Assembly: GCF_003269425.1 (NCBI RefSeq)
Contig: NZ_CP030104.1
Span: 1,359,501-1,423,500, forward strand
Reading direction: 5' to 3'
Length of the DNA stretch: 64,000 bases
Origin: Flagellimonas maritima
GTDB lineage: Bacteria; Bacteroidota; Bacteroidia; Flavobacteriales; Flavobacteriaceae
The translations under genes were made by a program, and so were the position numbers. This document shows, piece after piece, positions 39,450 to 48,511 of this stretch. Position 1 is the first letter of the stretch. Each line of letters opens with the position of its first letter. The notes below the pieces were generated by a model that was not told the origin of the DNA, did not search any database, and was given only the letters and a program-made list of their open reading frames with translations.

Positions 39450-40418
39450 TTAAAATTCCTTATTTGCTGGATTAAAAATATGATCTACCCATTGTTTTCC
39501 CCATGATAGCTTCTCGTCTTCTGAGTACAAAGTTGGGAAAAAAATTATTTTCTGAAAACTGGGTGGCAGATAGTCCTTCCAATTGGTCCCTCCCGTGGAA
39601 CCAACTTCTTTATTTTCTTTAGCTAAATACCGGTACGCTGAACCCATGTGCATCAATGGCCAGTTTACATTGGCATTTACATCCAAATCCTTTAATGATG
39701 TTATTAAACGCTCATCTTTTCTAGATGACTCAGGCAATTGTAGGTATTTGTGATAAATAGTACTGCTTTTTACCTGATTGGATATTCTCAAAAGTCTTGG
39801 GGTATATCTAAACTCAAATTGTTTGAGCGTAAGTGTTTTCTCCCCAGTATTAATATCCGTAGCACCTTTTTTCCAATAAATATTTTCAAAAAGTTCTTCT
39901 ATTTCATCATTTGCAGAAAAAGAATCCCGCTCAGAATGATGTACCAAATTTTCCAAAGGAGTAGCATAAAGCTCTATCATCCTGTATTGTGCGGATTGAA
40001 ACCCGCTTGCAGGTAAAAGTGCCATGCGATAACGTAAAAATTGTTCACGCTGCATTCCATTTATCATAATCCTGAAAGAAGATATCAACGCTTTGAAATA
40101 ACTGTTGATGCGATTTGCCTTTTCTATGAAAAAATCAAGGCTTTGGGATTTATCATCAACTATTTGTTTCTGCTCATGCAGAATAAGCTTAAAATAAAGT
40201 TCGGTAATCTGATGGTACATAATAAATATCTCTTCATCAGGAAAGTGTGTACGTGGCACTTGAAGACTGAGCAATGTATCTAAATGGATATAATCCCAGT
40301 AGGTAAGGTATCTTTGATAAAGAAGCCCATCGAGATAAGAACTTAAATCTTGTCCAGAATTTTTGAACTTTTCTTCAAGCTTATTGATTTGGGACTCAAT
40401 TCGCTCATCATTCTTCAT
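39450..40418 (-). CDS. Tryptophan 2,3-dioxygenase family protein
   Basis: 322 residues. It matches the tryptophan dioxygenase fold: YLTYWDYIHLDTLLSLQVPR and FIMYHQITELYFKLILHEQ, which hold the substrate and distal His regions, then RYRMALLPASGFQSAQYRMIE and the C-terminal LMHMGSAYRYL. If active it cleaves the indole ring with heme iron and makes N-formylkynurenine. The neighbours (peptidase, pgi, DUF3108) do not form a kynurenine pathway, so its role in the cell is not defined by context. Confidence 0.85.
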   Translation of the reverse strand: MKNDERIESQINKLEEKFKNSGQDLSSYLDGLLYQRYLTYWDYIHLDTLLSLQVPRTHFPDEEIFIMYHQITELYFKLILHEQKQIVDDKSQSLDFFIEKANRINSYFKALISSFRIMINGMQREQFLRYRMALLPASGFQSAQYRMIELYATPLENLVHHSERDSFSANDEIEELFENIYWKKGATDINTGEKTLTLKQFEFRYTPRLLRISNQVKSSTIYHKYLQLPESSRKDERLITSLKDLDVNANVNWPLMHMGSAYRYLAKENKEVGSTGGTNWKDYLPPSFQKIIFFPTLYSEDEKLSWGKQWVDHIFNPANKEF

Positions 40419-40424
40419 TAAATA

Positions 40425-41204
40425 CTATCTCATTATTATTTTAAATTGGTTCTTGAGGCCGTTATAACCATCTAAATCTGCCTTAAGGGACCCTACGGCC
40501 AAATCTGCCTTGATCCTGATCGGAATTTTGTTCAGATCATTCGAAACCCATAGAGTAAGGCTTTCGTTTTCCTTAAAAACTCGACCAGATTGTACTATGG
40601 GCCTAAATTTAAGACATTCTACTTTGCCAAACTTGGTACGAATGACTTCTTTTCCCAAAAATTTCAACTTAAATTTATAGACTCCATCATCATCAAAAAG
40701 CATATCCATGTTAATGGATTTACCTACCTCAAATTCCTCAAGTGCATATCTGTTCCTTAGATAATATGAGGCCGACAATAAATCCTGAATTTCGTCGTGC
40801 ACGGGAATGTCCAATTGTTTTCCATTTTTGTTGTCTTTTAGAACAGCTTTATCCTGGTCATGATAAAAATCGATTTCAATATCTTTTGTGTAGCCGCCTT
40901 CATTTATTTTACGAATAAAACGATAGGGTTTGCCGCTTTTTTTTCCAAAATAGCTCTCATAGGTATCATCTACTTTAAAAAATATACTGGCAAAACCAGT
41001 TGTTTTACCTCTACCGACAACATGGTATACGGGAGTATTATCTATGGTATCATTCCTCAAATTCAGGGTAGCGTAACTGGCATTAAGGAATCCATAATGG
41101 ATTCGAAATTTAAGCCATTCGCCAGCTTTGTAGGCGGGCTGTACATTTTGAGACGTTGCATGAATTGCAAACATTAAAGAAAAAATGATGAAAAAATATT
41201 TCAT
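40425..41204 (-). CDS. DUF3108 family periplasmic protein
   Basis: 259 residues with a signal peptide (FIIFSLMFAIHATSQ). The DUF3108 signature is clear: YKAGEWLKFRIHYGFLNASYATL near the start, the KTTGFASIFFKVDDTYESYF middle segment, then FGKVECLKFRP and a final LTLWVSNDLNKIPIRI. The family is beta-rich with unknown function. It is the first gene of the minus-strand group that runs to pgi. An 11-bp-arm palindrome sits 22-46 bases upstream of the start. Confidence 0.92.
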   Translation of the reverse strand: MKYFFIIFSLMFAIHATSQNVQPAYKAGEWLKFRIHYGFLNASYATLNLRNDTIDNTPVYHVVGRGKTTGFASIFFKVDDTYESYFGKKSGKPYRFIRKINEGGYTKDIEIDFYHDQDKAVLKDNKNGKQLDIPVHDEIQDLLSASYYLRNRYALEEFEVGKSINMDMLFDDDGVYKFKLKFLGKEVIRTKFGKVECLKFRPIVQSGRVFKENESLTLWVSNDLNKIPIRIKADLAVGSLKADLDGYNGLKNQFKIIMR

Positions 41205-41226
41205 AAACTGTAATGTTGTGATAAAA

Positions 41227-41250
41227 TTACTAAAAACGTGTTTTTAGTAA
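41227..41250. promoter_or_regulatory. Perfect inverted repeat upstream of DUF3108
   Basis: TTACTAAAAAC (41227-41237) and GTTTTTAGTAA (41240-41250) are exact reverse complements around GT. Position and symmetry suit an operator or RNA hairpin near the start of the DUF3108 transcript. Confidence 0.45.
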
Positions 41251-41296
41251 ATTAGTTTACAATTACATAAACAAAACTTGTTCCAAAATATTATAC

Positions 41297-41328
41297 AAAA
41301 AAAAGCCCAGTCTTAAAACTGGGCTTTT
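41297..41328 (-). terminator. Terminator for leftward transcription
   Basis: An 11-bp stem (AAAAGCCCAGT / ACTGGGCTTTT) with a 6-base loop. On the minus strand it is followed by eight T residues. It lies about 300 bases beyond the stop of the patatin gene, so it may end that transcript or a separate small RNA. Confidence 0.72.
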
Positions 41329-41631
41329 CCTAAATAACCAACCAAACTTTAAATTATGAAAAACCAATACTTAAAGTTATAAGGGAACCACCCCTTATGT
41401 ACTTGTAAATATACATCAAGCTTTTGTAGGAAAATAAGTTTTTAACGGACTTTAACTATCCTTTTCTTTTTTTGGCGAAAGCCAAACAAATATTTAATAT
41501 GCCATTAAGAAAAATCCCGGTTTTTTAGTGTTTTTCCCTAATCTTTGATGGATGAAAACCTTTCTTTGTGTATGGGTTTTAAAAATCCAAGCAGATAGCA
41601 TCATTATAAGATAATTAGTGCATTATATTTT
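41329..41631. other. Gene-free region with mini-ORF and hairpin
   Basis: No gene of normal size is present. On the plus strand ATG at 41356 opens an 8-codon frame (to 41382) that runs into a hairpin ATAAGGG-AACCAC-CCCTTAT (41379-41398). The block from 41329 to 41400 sits against the terminator at 41297-41328 and may be part of a small RNA or leader on either strand. The rest is AT-rich without evident structure. Confidence 0.35.
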
Positions 41632-43899
41632 CTAGAACCAATATCCTATGCTAAAGAAAAAGGTGTTCTCGTTTATTTCCGGAGACCAGGAATAATATAT
41701 CTGAACAGGGCCCAGAAAGGATTCATACCCATAACCTATTCCATAGCCAGAAAATGTAGGCTCCGTAAACCATTCCCCTGTACGAAATAAATCATCGTCA
41801 ACGTTTGCAAAATTCGCTGAAAACAATGCGTGGTTCTTGGGCGCAAAATTATAATCCAACCTTCCATAGGATTTTACAAAACTGTTTCCGGGAAGGCTTA
41901 AAAAATCATATCCAAAGAATGGAATAAAATTATTCACAAAATCATTTCCATATCCTCCAAGAACGAAATCAAAGGATGTAACACTGGAAGTTCCCAATTT
42001 AAAACCTCCTTCGGCCTCTATATTAAGGCTTACGTTATTGAAAAGATTGAAAGCTGTTCCAAGTCTTGCTTTTCCAACGGAGAATTCCTTAAAATTTTCA
42101 TTAAAGTCTGAGGAAAGGAGATAAAAATGAAAATCACTGTCAAAAAATATGCCTTTGGTTGGAAAGTATTTATCGTTATAGGTATCCAATGTTATTTTTC
42201 CATAGGCGCTAAAATAGTTTGAGTCATCAAAAAAAGTTCGTTCTGAATCTGTTGGCACAAAAGTATCTTCGCCATTATCCACAAATTGATTTATGGTTCG
42301 GGTACTGTAACGCAACAGTTTGTGCTCTAAACCTAAGGTTACGGCAAATTCTTCTTGCAAGACGGTCTGTAAATAAGCTTGATTGGTCAAATCCGTTACA
42401 TCCAAGTTTATTTCACGAATGTTTGGATCTGCGGGAACTTCAAAGTTTGAGCTTATCAAACCAAAATCCACATCTGTATCAAAATTGGTAAACTCCGATT
42501 TAACACCAAAACTCCAGTAAAAACCCTTATCAAGATAATATTCCAAATTGTACCTTAAATTATCTCCCAGAATAAAATCAAAAGATGCTACGTCGTCCTT
42601 GAGCAAAAAATTCTTTTTGGTGAGATTGATCAGTGCAGCGCTTTTATAAAGATCATCATAATGAGCTGAAAGCTTTAAGAACATTTTAGTCTCTGTTTCT
42701 ACTAGCTTTAATATCAAATCAGTGCCCAAGCCATTGGATACCAATTGATATCTTATAGTCTTGAAGTTACCTGTTGCGGACAGGTTGCTTACGCCCTGTT
42801 TTAAATCGTCAAATGAAATCCTCTCGGCCAAGTCAAATCTAAGTTTTCCTTTTATGTAGCCCCTGGTGTACTTATCATTTCCTTTGATTATCAATCTATT
42901 GATAGTAAGACTGTCAGAGGGTTCGACTATCCTTTTTGAAAGTGGAGATTCATTTTGTACTTGGGCTACTTTTTGCAGTTCAGCAAACTTCTCCAGCGCA
43001 GCTTCTTCACCGGTGAGAACAATCTCTTTACCACGACCAAAATCGATAACGGAAAAATCCTCGATTTTAGGTTTTATATAAATTTCGGTCTTATCGATTT
43101 TCTTTTTCATATCACTGACCGTTCTATAATTATTTATTTGAAGAAGGATTTCTGTAGCCGATGATAATGCTTCCCTATCTGATAAGCCATGTTGAACATC
43201 TACACCAATGATTAGGTTGGCGCCCATTTTCTTTACTTCATCTATAGGGTAGTTGTTTACCACACCTCCATCTATCAAAAGTTTACCATCAATTTCAGAG
43301 GGCTCGAACAATGATGGGAACGTACCACTGGCCATAATAGCTTCGGGCAGGTATCCACTTTCCAGCAACACTTCTTCACCTGTTTCCACATTTGTAGCGA
43401 TACATAAAAAAGGGATGGGCAATTTTTTGAAGTCCTTAATATCTTTTACATGAAACAAAAGCCTGACCAGTTCATTATAGATATTCTGACCTCCGGAGAT
43501 GGCCTGTGGGAAAGAAACATGAAAGTTTGTAAAAGGAAGCCCGAGCGCATACCGTTCAGAGTCGTCCTTATCGTAAAATGTTTTAGCGCTTCTTGGGACA
43601 TCATCCTGAATCAATTTTGAAAAATCCGTTACCCTAAAAATCGAATCCAGCTCCGTTGCTGAATATCCAGATGCATAGAGCGCACCGATTATGGCACCCA
43701 TGCTTGTGCCGCCAATATAGTCTACCTTTACACCGGCTTGTTCCAAAACCTTTAATGTGCCAATATGGGCCAGCCCCTTTGCTCCACCACCGCTAAGTAC
43801 AAGACCCACTTGTATGGGCACCTCTTCTTTTTCAGTGGTTTGAGCAATACCCCAAGTACCAAAAAAAGCAAGTAGCAATATGACTATTTTGTTTTTCAT
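41632..43899 (-). CDS. Patatin-like phospholipase with BamA-type barrel
   Basis: 755 residues. A signal peptide ends at Gln20. The patatin domain (30-320) keeps GGGAKG, the nucleophile Ser66 in GTSMG and the catalytic Asp210 in DGG. One POTRA-like segment follows (SLTINRLIIKGNDKYTRGYIKGKL, about 335-400). A C-terminal BamA/surface-antigen barrel then ends in ENTFFFSIGYWF. This order matches type Vd secretion proteins such as PlpD. Thus it is a likely outer membrane lipase or phospholipase. It starts 9 bases after uvrC's stop. Confidence 0.92.
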   Translation of the reverse strand: MKNKIVILLLAFFGTWGIAQTTEKEEVPIQVGLVLSGGGAKGLAHIGTLKVLEQAGVKVDYIGGTSMGAIIGALYASGYSATELDSIFRVTDFSKLIQDDVPRSAKTFYDKDDSERYALGLPFTNFHVSFPQAISGGQNIYNELVRLLFHVKDIKDFKKLPIPFLCIATNVETGEEVLLESGYLPEAIMASGTFPSLFEPSEIDGKLLIDGGVVNNYPIDEVKKMGANLIIGVDVQHGLSDREALSSATEILLQINNYRTVSDMKKKIDKTEIYIKPKIEDFSVIDFGRGKEIVLTGEEAALEKFAELQKVAQVQNESPLSKRIVEPSDSLTINRLIIKGNDKYTRGYIKGKLRFDLAERISFDDLKQGVSNLSATGNFKTIRYQLVSNGLGTDLILKLVETETKMFLKLSAHYDDLYKSAALINLTKKNFLLKDDVASFDFILGDNLRYNLEYYLDKGFYWSFGVKSEFTNFDTDVDFGLISSNFEVPADPNIREINLDVTDLTNQAYLQTVLQEEFAVTLGLEHKLLRYSTRTINQFVDNGEDTFVPTDSERTFFDDSNYFSAYGKITLDTYNDKYFPTKGIFFDSDFHFYLLSSDFNENFKEFSVGKARLGTAFNLFNNVSLNIEAEGGFKLGTSSVTSFDFVLGGYGNDFVNNFIPFFGYDFLSLPGNSFVKSYGRLDYNFAPKNHALFSANFANVDDDLFRTGEWFTEPTFSGYGIGYGYESFLGPVQIYYSWSPEINENTFFFSIGYWF

Positions 43900-43908
43900 T
43901 CGTATTTG

Positions 43909-45699
43909 CTAATGAAAGGACTTATAAATTTTTTTTGCCCTGGCCATGCCCACGGATTCGGCAAGACTATCAATGGTTGCCTCCTTAATCCGCTTGACCG
44001 ATTTAAAACGCTTCAACAACTGTTCTGCAGTTTTTTTACCTATCCCCTCGATACTTTCTAGCTCAGAATTAATGGCAGCCTTGCTTCTTCTGTTTCTATG
44101 GTGGGTTATCCCAAATCTATGGGCTTCATTTCTTAATTGCTGGATAATCTTTAAGGTCTCGGATTTTTTATCCAGATAAAGTGGTATGGGATCTTCTGGG
44201 AAATAAATCTCCTCCAAACGTTTGGCTATTCCTATTATCGCAATTTTTCCGCGTAGGCCCAAAATGTCCAAACTCCTCAATGATGATGACAACTGTCCTT
44301 TACCGCCATCAATAACAATTAACTGTGGCAAAGGCTCCTCTTCGTTTAGGAGTCTTTTATATCTTCTAAAAACCACTTCTTCCATACTTGCAAAATCGTC
44401 CGGGCCTTCCACTGTTTTTATATTGAAATGTCTATAGTCTTTCTTGGAAGGCTTTCCATTTTTGAAAACAACACAAGCGGCCACTGGATTGCTGCCTTGA
44501 ATATTGGAGTTGTCAAAGCATTCTATGTGTGTTGGTTCTTTAGAAAGCCTCAAATCAGCCTTCATCTGTGCCATTATTCTTTTTGTATGCCTATCCGGGT
44601 CCACAATTTTGATTTGTTTGAACCTATCCTGTCTAAAAAAACGTGCATTTCGTTCAGATAACTCAAGAATTCTACGTTTATCTCCCAATTTTGGAAGTGT
44701 GACCTTAACATCATCCTCTACCGCAATGGGAAAGGGCAAATAAATTTCTTTGGATTTAGAATTAAATCGCTGTCTCAATTCTATGATGGCCAATTGCAAA
44801 AGTTCTTCATTGGTTTCCTCCAATTTCTTTTTGATTTCCATAGTATGCGATCTAACTATAGATCCATGGGAAAGTTGAAGAAAATTAACATAACCATGGG
44901 TCTCGTCAGAAATTATGGTGAATACATCAACATTGTTGATTTTGGGATTCACCACCGTGGATTTGACCTGATAATTTTCAAGTATGTCAATTTTATCCTT
45001 GATGCGCTGTGCCTTTTCAAATTCCATTTTACCTGCCAGTTCCTTCATCTGTGATTTGAAGAATTGTAGCGAGCTTTTAAAATTACCTTTTATAATTTCC
45101 CGAATATCAGCTATCTGCCTATGATATTCTTCCACTTCTTGAAGTCCCTCACATGGCCCCATGCAATTGCCCAAGTGGTATTCCAGACATACCTTATATT
45201 TCCCGGAAGAAATCTTTTCCTTGGAAAGATCATAATTGCAAGTTCTTAAGGGATAAACACTTTTAACAAGGTCTAAAAGCGTTCTCACAGTTTTCATGCT
45301 AGTATATGGGCCATAATATTCAGAGCCGTCCTTAATCAACTTTCTGGTGGGGAAAACCCTTGGAAATCGCTCGTTTTTGATACAAATCCATGGATAAGAT
45401 TTGTCGTCTTTGAGCATTACATTATATCGGGGAAGAAGTTTTTTTATAAGATTGTTTTCCAAAAGTAATGCATCAGATTCCGTAGCGACCACAATGTGTT
45501 TGACCGAATGTATTTTTTTGACCAATACCCTGGTCTTGCCATATTCCTGTTTTTTATTAAAATAGGAAGAAACCCTTTTTTTTAGGTTTTTAGCCTTGCC
45601 CACATACAGGATTTTTCCATCAGCATCATAAAACTGATACACCCCAGGGCTATCTGGTAATGCACTTATTTGAACATCTATGGATGATGGATCGGACAT
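43909..45699 (-). CDS. uvrC: UvrABC excinuclease subunit C
   Basis: 596 residues. It makes both incisions in nucleotide excision repair. Domains in order: a GIY-YIG nuclease (GVYQFYDADGKILYVGKAKNLKKR, about 18-95), a four-Cys region (CNYDL...CLEYHLGNCMGPC), a UVR motif (MKELAGKMEFEKAQRIKDKI) that binds UvrB, an RNase H-like endonuclease domain (ECFDNSNIQGSNPVAACVVF), and tandem helix-hairpin-helix motifs at the end (LESIEGIGKKTAEQLLKRF). Confidence 0.97.
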   Translation of the reverse strand: MSDPSSIDVQISALPDSPGVYQFYDADGKILYVGKAKNLKKRVSSYFNKKQEYGKTRVLVKKIHSVKHIVVATESDALLLENNLIKKLLPRYNVMLKDDKSYPWICIKNERFPRVFPTRKLIKDGSEYYGPYTSMKTVRTLLDLVKSVYPLRTCNYDLSKEKISSGKYKVCLEYHLGNCMGPCEGLQEVEEYHRQIADIREIIKGNFKSSLQFFKSQMKELAGKMEFEKAQRIKDKIDILENYQVKSTVVNPKINNVDVFTIISDETHGYVNFLQLSHGSIVRSHTMEIKKKLEETNEELLQLAIIELRQRFNSKSKEIYLPFPIAVEDDVKVTLPKLGDKRRILELSERNARFFRQDRFKQIKIVDPDRHTKRIMAQMKADLRLSKEPTHIECFDNSNIQGSNPVAACVVFKNGKPSKKDYRHFNIKTVEGPDDFASMEEVVFRRYKRLLNEEEPLPQLIVIDGGKGQLSSSLRSLDILGLRGKIAIIGIAKRLEEIYFPEDPIPLYLDKKSETLKIIQQLRNEAHRFGITHHRNRRSKAAINSELESIEGIGKKTAEQLLKRFKSVKRIKEATIDSLAESVGMARAKKIYKSFH

Positions 45700-46122
45700 A
45701 AACTCTTAAAATCTACCTAAAAAACAAAATTAGGCTTTTATACCAGTGATTTATAGTTAAAATTGACCGATTGCTTATTAGCATTAACCATTCCCATGTT
45801 TTAATTCATGAACGGCATGTAAGCTTTACCTTTTTAATACTATAAAAAAGTGAAAAGTAGGATGAAAATCGATTTTTTGCGAATTTTTGATTAAGTCAAA
45901 AAAAAATTCTTTTAAATCCGTCTTATTCTTGAAATATAATCTATCTGTTTAAATATAATTTAATGCCCTATATTTCAAATACTTAAACTTTAGATAGACG
46001 TAAGAAAAATTCCTTATGTGTTAACCAATTATTAAAAAAGATGCATTTCATCGATAAAATCTGCCTTTTGTGGTTAAATTTTCAATTCTTTTACCTACAT
46101 TTAACTTTATAAATACGATTTA
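45700..46122. other. AT-rich intergenic region, divergent promoters
   Basis: This stretch separates uvrC (minus) from the small ORF and the folate gene (plus). It is AT-rich with poly-A/T tracts. TACATTTA (46095-46102) resembles a weak -7 promoter element 21 bases before the small ORF. I see no other gene, RNA or repeat in it. Confidence 0.4.
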
Positions 46123-46209
46123 ATGGAAAACTATGTTATCGTTTTGGGAATGTATTTGATTTTGATGCTTTTCTTCAAAATCTTTTTCTCGGTTTCTACC
46201 AGAGAGTAG
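46123..46209 (+). CDS. Possible 28-residue hydrophobic membrane peptide
   Basis: ATG to TAG encodes MENYVIVLGMYLILMLFF and a further ten residues, one continuous hydrophobic helix with a polar tail ending VSTRE. It sits 45 bases before the folate enzyme gene in the same direction. A random AT-rich frame can look hydrophobic, so coding is only suggested. Confidence 0.35.
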   Translation: MENYVIVLGMYLILMLFFKIFFSVSTRE

Positions 46210-46254
46210 TAAAAGTGTTCCCCGTAACGACCCCTAAAAAAATTTCAGCACTTG

Positions 46255-46815
46255 ATGTTGAAACATGAACTAAGAAAAAAATATAAAAATCTCAGGCAAG
46301 AAAAATCTTTCTCGCTCCTTTCAGATTTGAGTATTACTCTAACCAATCATGTACTTCAAATCCCTATCTGGGATTTTTTTTATTTCCATATTTTCTTAAG
46401 TATTGAGCAAAGTAAAGAAGTTGATACATTGCCCTTAATTACAATGTTGCAGGGAAAGGATAAAAATATTGTGGTCCCTAGAATAACAGGGGAGAGTTCT
46501 ATAGAGAACTATCTTCTTACGGATAGTACCAAATTCAAAAAAAATAAATGGCATATTCCAGAACCAGTAGACGGAATAGTAGTTCCCGAAAGTAAGATAG
46601 ATGTAGTTTTTATACCATTATTGGCCTTTGATGTAAAAGGTAATCGTGTTGGTTACGGCAAAGGGTATTATGATACTTTTCTTGGGAAATGTAGAAAGGA
46701 GACTATTAAAATAGGCTTATCAATTTTTAATGCCGAAGACCGCATAGATGACATTCATAAAAATGATGTTAAGTTGGATTATTGCATAACACCGGATAAA
46801 ATTTACAGATTCTAA
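46255..46815 (+). CDS. 5-formyltetrahydrofolate cyclo-ligase
   Basis: 186 residues from ATG 46255. It converts 5-formyl-THF to methenyl-THF with ATP and so recovers a stored folate. Recognisable parts: LRKKYKNLRQ at the N-terminus, FLSIEQSKEVDT, and the hallmark FIPLLAFDVKGNRVGYGKGYYDTFL near 120-145. It works with formate-THF ligase at 9 kb. Its stop overlaps the lspA stop by 4 bases. Confidence 0.93.
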   Translation: MLKHELRKKYKNLRQEKSFSLLSDLSITLTNHVLQIPIWDFFYFHIFLSIEQSKEVDTLPLITMLQGKDKNIVVPRITGESSIENYLLTDSTKFKKNKWHIPEPVDGIVVPESKIDVVFIPLLAFDVKGNRVGYGKGYYDTFLGKCRKETIKIGLSIFNAEDRIDDIHKNDVKLDYCITPDKIYRF

Positions 46816-47447
46816 CTTTCTGCGTTCTCCTTGTCTGTTTTTGGGAAAGCTTTTTTATTGAATACAATTAATATACCCACCCCTGTACTTATAGCTGTAT
46901 CCGCAACATTGAACACAGGTTCAAAAAAACGAAAATTATTGCCTCCAATAGAGGGAACCCATTCTGGCCAAGTAGTATCTATCAATGGAAAATAAAGCAT
47001 ATCAACAACTTTACCATAAAAGATTTTTCCATAAGGGTCATCTGAAAACAGTGTAGCAACTTGACCACTGCTATCATTGAAAATCATTCCATAGAAAACA
47101 GAATCGATAATGTTGCCCAATGCTCCTGCAAAAATGAGCGAGACTGCCAAAATCAAGGTTTTGGGTGATTGCTTTTTAATAATGTCCCAAAGCCAATAAC
47201 CAATTCCAAAAATTGCAAAAAGTCTAAATATGGTGAGTACCAGTTTTCCGGTCGATTCAGATATAGGGAGCAGATCACTAAGCTTTGTTCCCCATGCAGC
47301 GCCTTCATTCTCTATAAAAAGTATTTTGAACCAATCGAAAACTATAGTAGATTCGCCGAGAATAAAGTTAGTTTTTACGTAAATTTTGCTAATCTGGTCA
47401 ATTACCAAAATTAGTATAATGATTAACAGGGACTTCTTTAAATTCAT
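46812..47447 (-). CDS. lspA: Prolipoprotein signal peptidase
   Basis: 211 residues with four membrane helices. It removes signal peptides from the many lipoproteins of this organism. The catalytic aspartates are Asp114 (GNIIDSVFYG) and Asp182 (FNVADTAIS). It is longer than the Proteobacterial enzyme because of a loop between them (about 120-170), usual for flavobacterial LspA. It is the last gene of a minus-strand cluster with ileS, the DksA-like gene and a DUF4097-like gene. Confidence 0.96.
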   Translation of the reverse strand: MNLKKSLLIIILILVIDQISKIYVKTNFILGESTIVFDWFKILFIENEGAAWGTKLSDLLPISESTGKLVLTIFRLFAIFGIGYWLWDIIKKQSPKTLILAVSLIFAGALGNIIDSVFYGMIFNDSSGQVATLFSDDPYGKIFYGKVVDMLYFPLIDTTWPEWVPSIGGNNFRFFEPVFNVADTAISTGVGILIVFNKKAFPKTDKENAES

Positions 47448-47481
47448 TCCTTTTAAAACAGATTGGGCAAAAGTATGGATA

Positions 47482-48102
47482 TTATTTTGTTTTCTTTAAG
47501 TAGATATTGCCTTCCACAGTGTTCAAAATATATTGGTTTTCTCCAAGCGGTATAGTTCCATTATCAACTGTTCCATATATACTTTTCGCCATAATTTCCC
47601 CGTTGTTCGCTGCGAGAAAAATATCGCCTTTTTGAGTATCGACCTCAACGGTCTCCGTAATATTTTTCAATCTGCAAGTTCCATCTGATAGCTTAATTTT
47701 TAAACTCTTGTACTTTCCTTCGGCCAAGACAGTACTATTGGTTCCATAAATGGAAACATCTTTGTATTCAGGCAATGTAATATCCAGCTCAATGGATATA
47801 ACTTTATGTGCACTGAGCTTATCATTTGGGTTCGTAAAATTGGGCTGAAATCCAGCACTTATCAATGCCGTCGTTCCTTGGTTTTCTATATTGATCAATA
47901 AATCCTTTGAGTATTCACCTTCAATACTTGCCACGACACGAACTTCGCTTGTACTTGCAGTGCCAAGATTTACTTTATAACAATACTTGGAATCTATCTG
48001 TATAGATTCGGTCCTAGCATCTATAAAAGCCTTCTTTACCAATTTTTGCCCCTGTAGGGAACTGATAGTAAAAAAAACAGTGAGCAAGAACAGGGATTTC
48101 AT
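47482..48102 (-). CDS. Exported DUF4097-like beta-helix protein
   Basis: 206 residues from ATG 48102, where a signal peptide begins (LFLLTVFFTISSLQGQ). Sixteen extra residues of the longer frame overlap the DksA-like gene and are discounted. The mature part is a series of short strands with repeating pattern (VSIYGTNSTVLAEGKYKSLKIKLSDG, LKNITETVEVDTQKGDIFLAANNGEI), like the DUF4097/DUF2807 solenoid. It is probably periplasmic or surface-exposed; function unknown. It sits inside the ileS-lspA cluster. Confidence 0.72.
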   Translation of the reverse strand: MKSLFLLTVFFTISSLQGQKLVKKAFIDARTESIQIDSKYCYKVNLGTASTSEVRVVASIEGEYSKDLLINIENQGTTALISAGFQPNFTNPNDKLSAHKVISIELDITLPEYKDVSIYGTNSTVLAEGKYKSLKIKLSDGTCRLKNITETVEVDTQKGDIFLAANNGEIMAKSIYGTVDNGTIPLGENQYILNTVEGNIYLKKTK

Positions 48103-48124
48103 AAAAAATGCCCAATGCACTTTA

Positions 48125-48508
48125 CTATTTCTGCATATTCTTGGCCTCAATACTCAATGTAGCATGTGGTACCAGCTTTAATCGCTCCCTATTTATAAGT
48201 TTTCCCGTAACACGGCAAATACCATAGGTTTTGTTCTCTATTCGCAACAAAGCGTTCTTTAGGTCCCTAATAAATTTTTCTTGGCGTATTGCCAGTTGGG
48301 TGTTCGCTTCTTTGCTCATGGTCTCGGAACCTTCCTCAAAAGCCTTAAAAGTTGGTGAGGTATCATCGGTGCCATTGTTTCCGTCGTTCATATATGAACT
48401 TTTGAGAAGGTCCAAATGTTTTTTGGCCTTATCTATTTTTTCTTCGATCAGTGCTTTAAATTCTTCTAAGTCCTTATCCGAATATCTTATTTTTAAATCT
48501 TCTGCCAT
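48125..48508 (-). CDS. TraR/DksA-family regulator with degenerate zinc finger
   Basis: 127 residues. A helical coiled-coil half (YSDKDLEEFKALIEEKIDKAKKHLDLLKSSY) leads to a DksA-type C-terminal region (YGICRVTGKLINRERLKLVPHATLSIEAK). In DksA this region carries four zinc cysteines; here only the first Cys is kept and the others are Thr, Ser and Ala. Such forms are common in Flavobacteria. It may bind RNA polymerase's secondary channel without zinc (inference). It begins 3 bases after ileS. Confidence 0.88.
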   Translation of the reverse strand: MAEDLKIRYSDKDLEEFKALIEEKIDKAKKHLDLLKSSYMNDGNNGTDDTSPTFKAFEEGSETMSKEANTQLAIRQEKFIRDLKNALLRIENKTYGICRVTGKLINRERLKLVPHATLSIEAKNMQK

Positions 48509-48511
48509 GTT

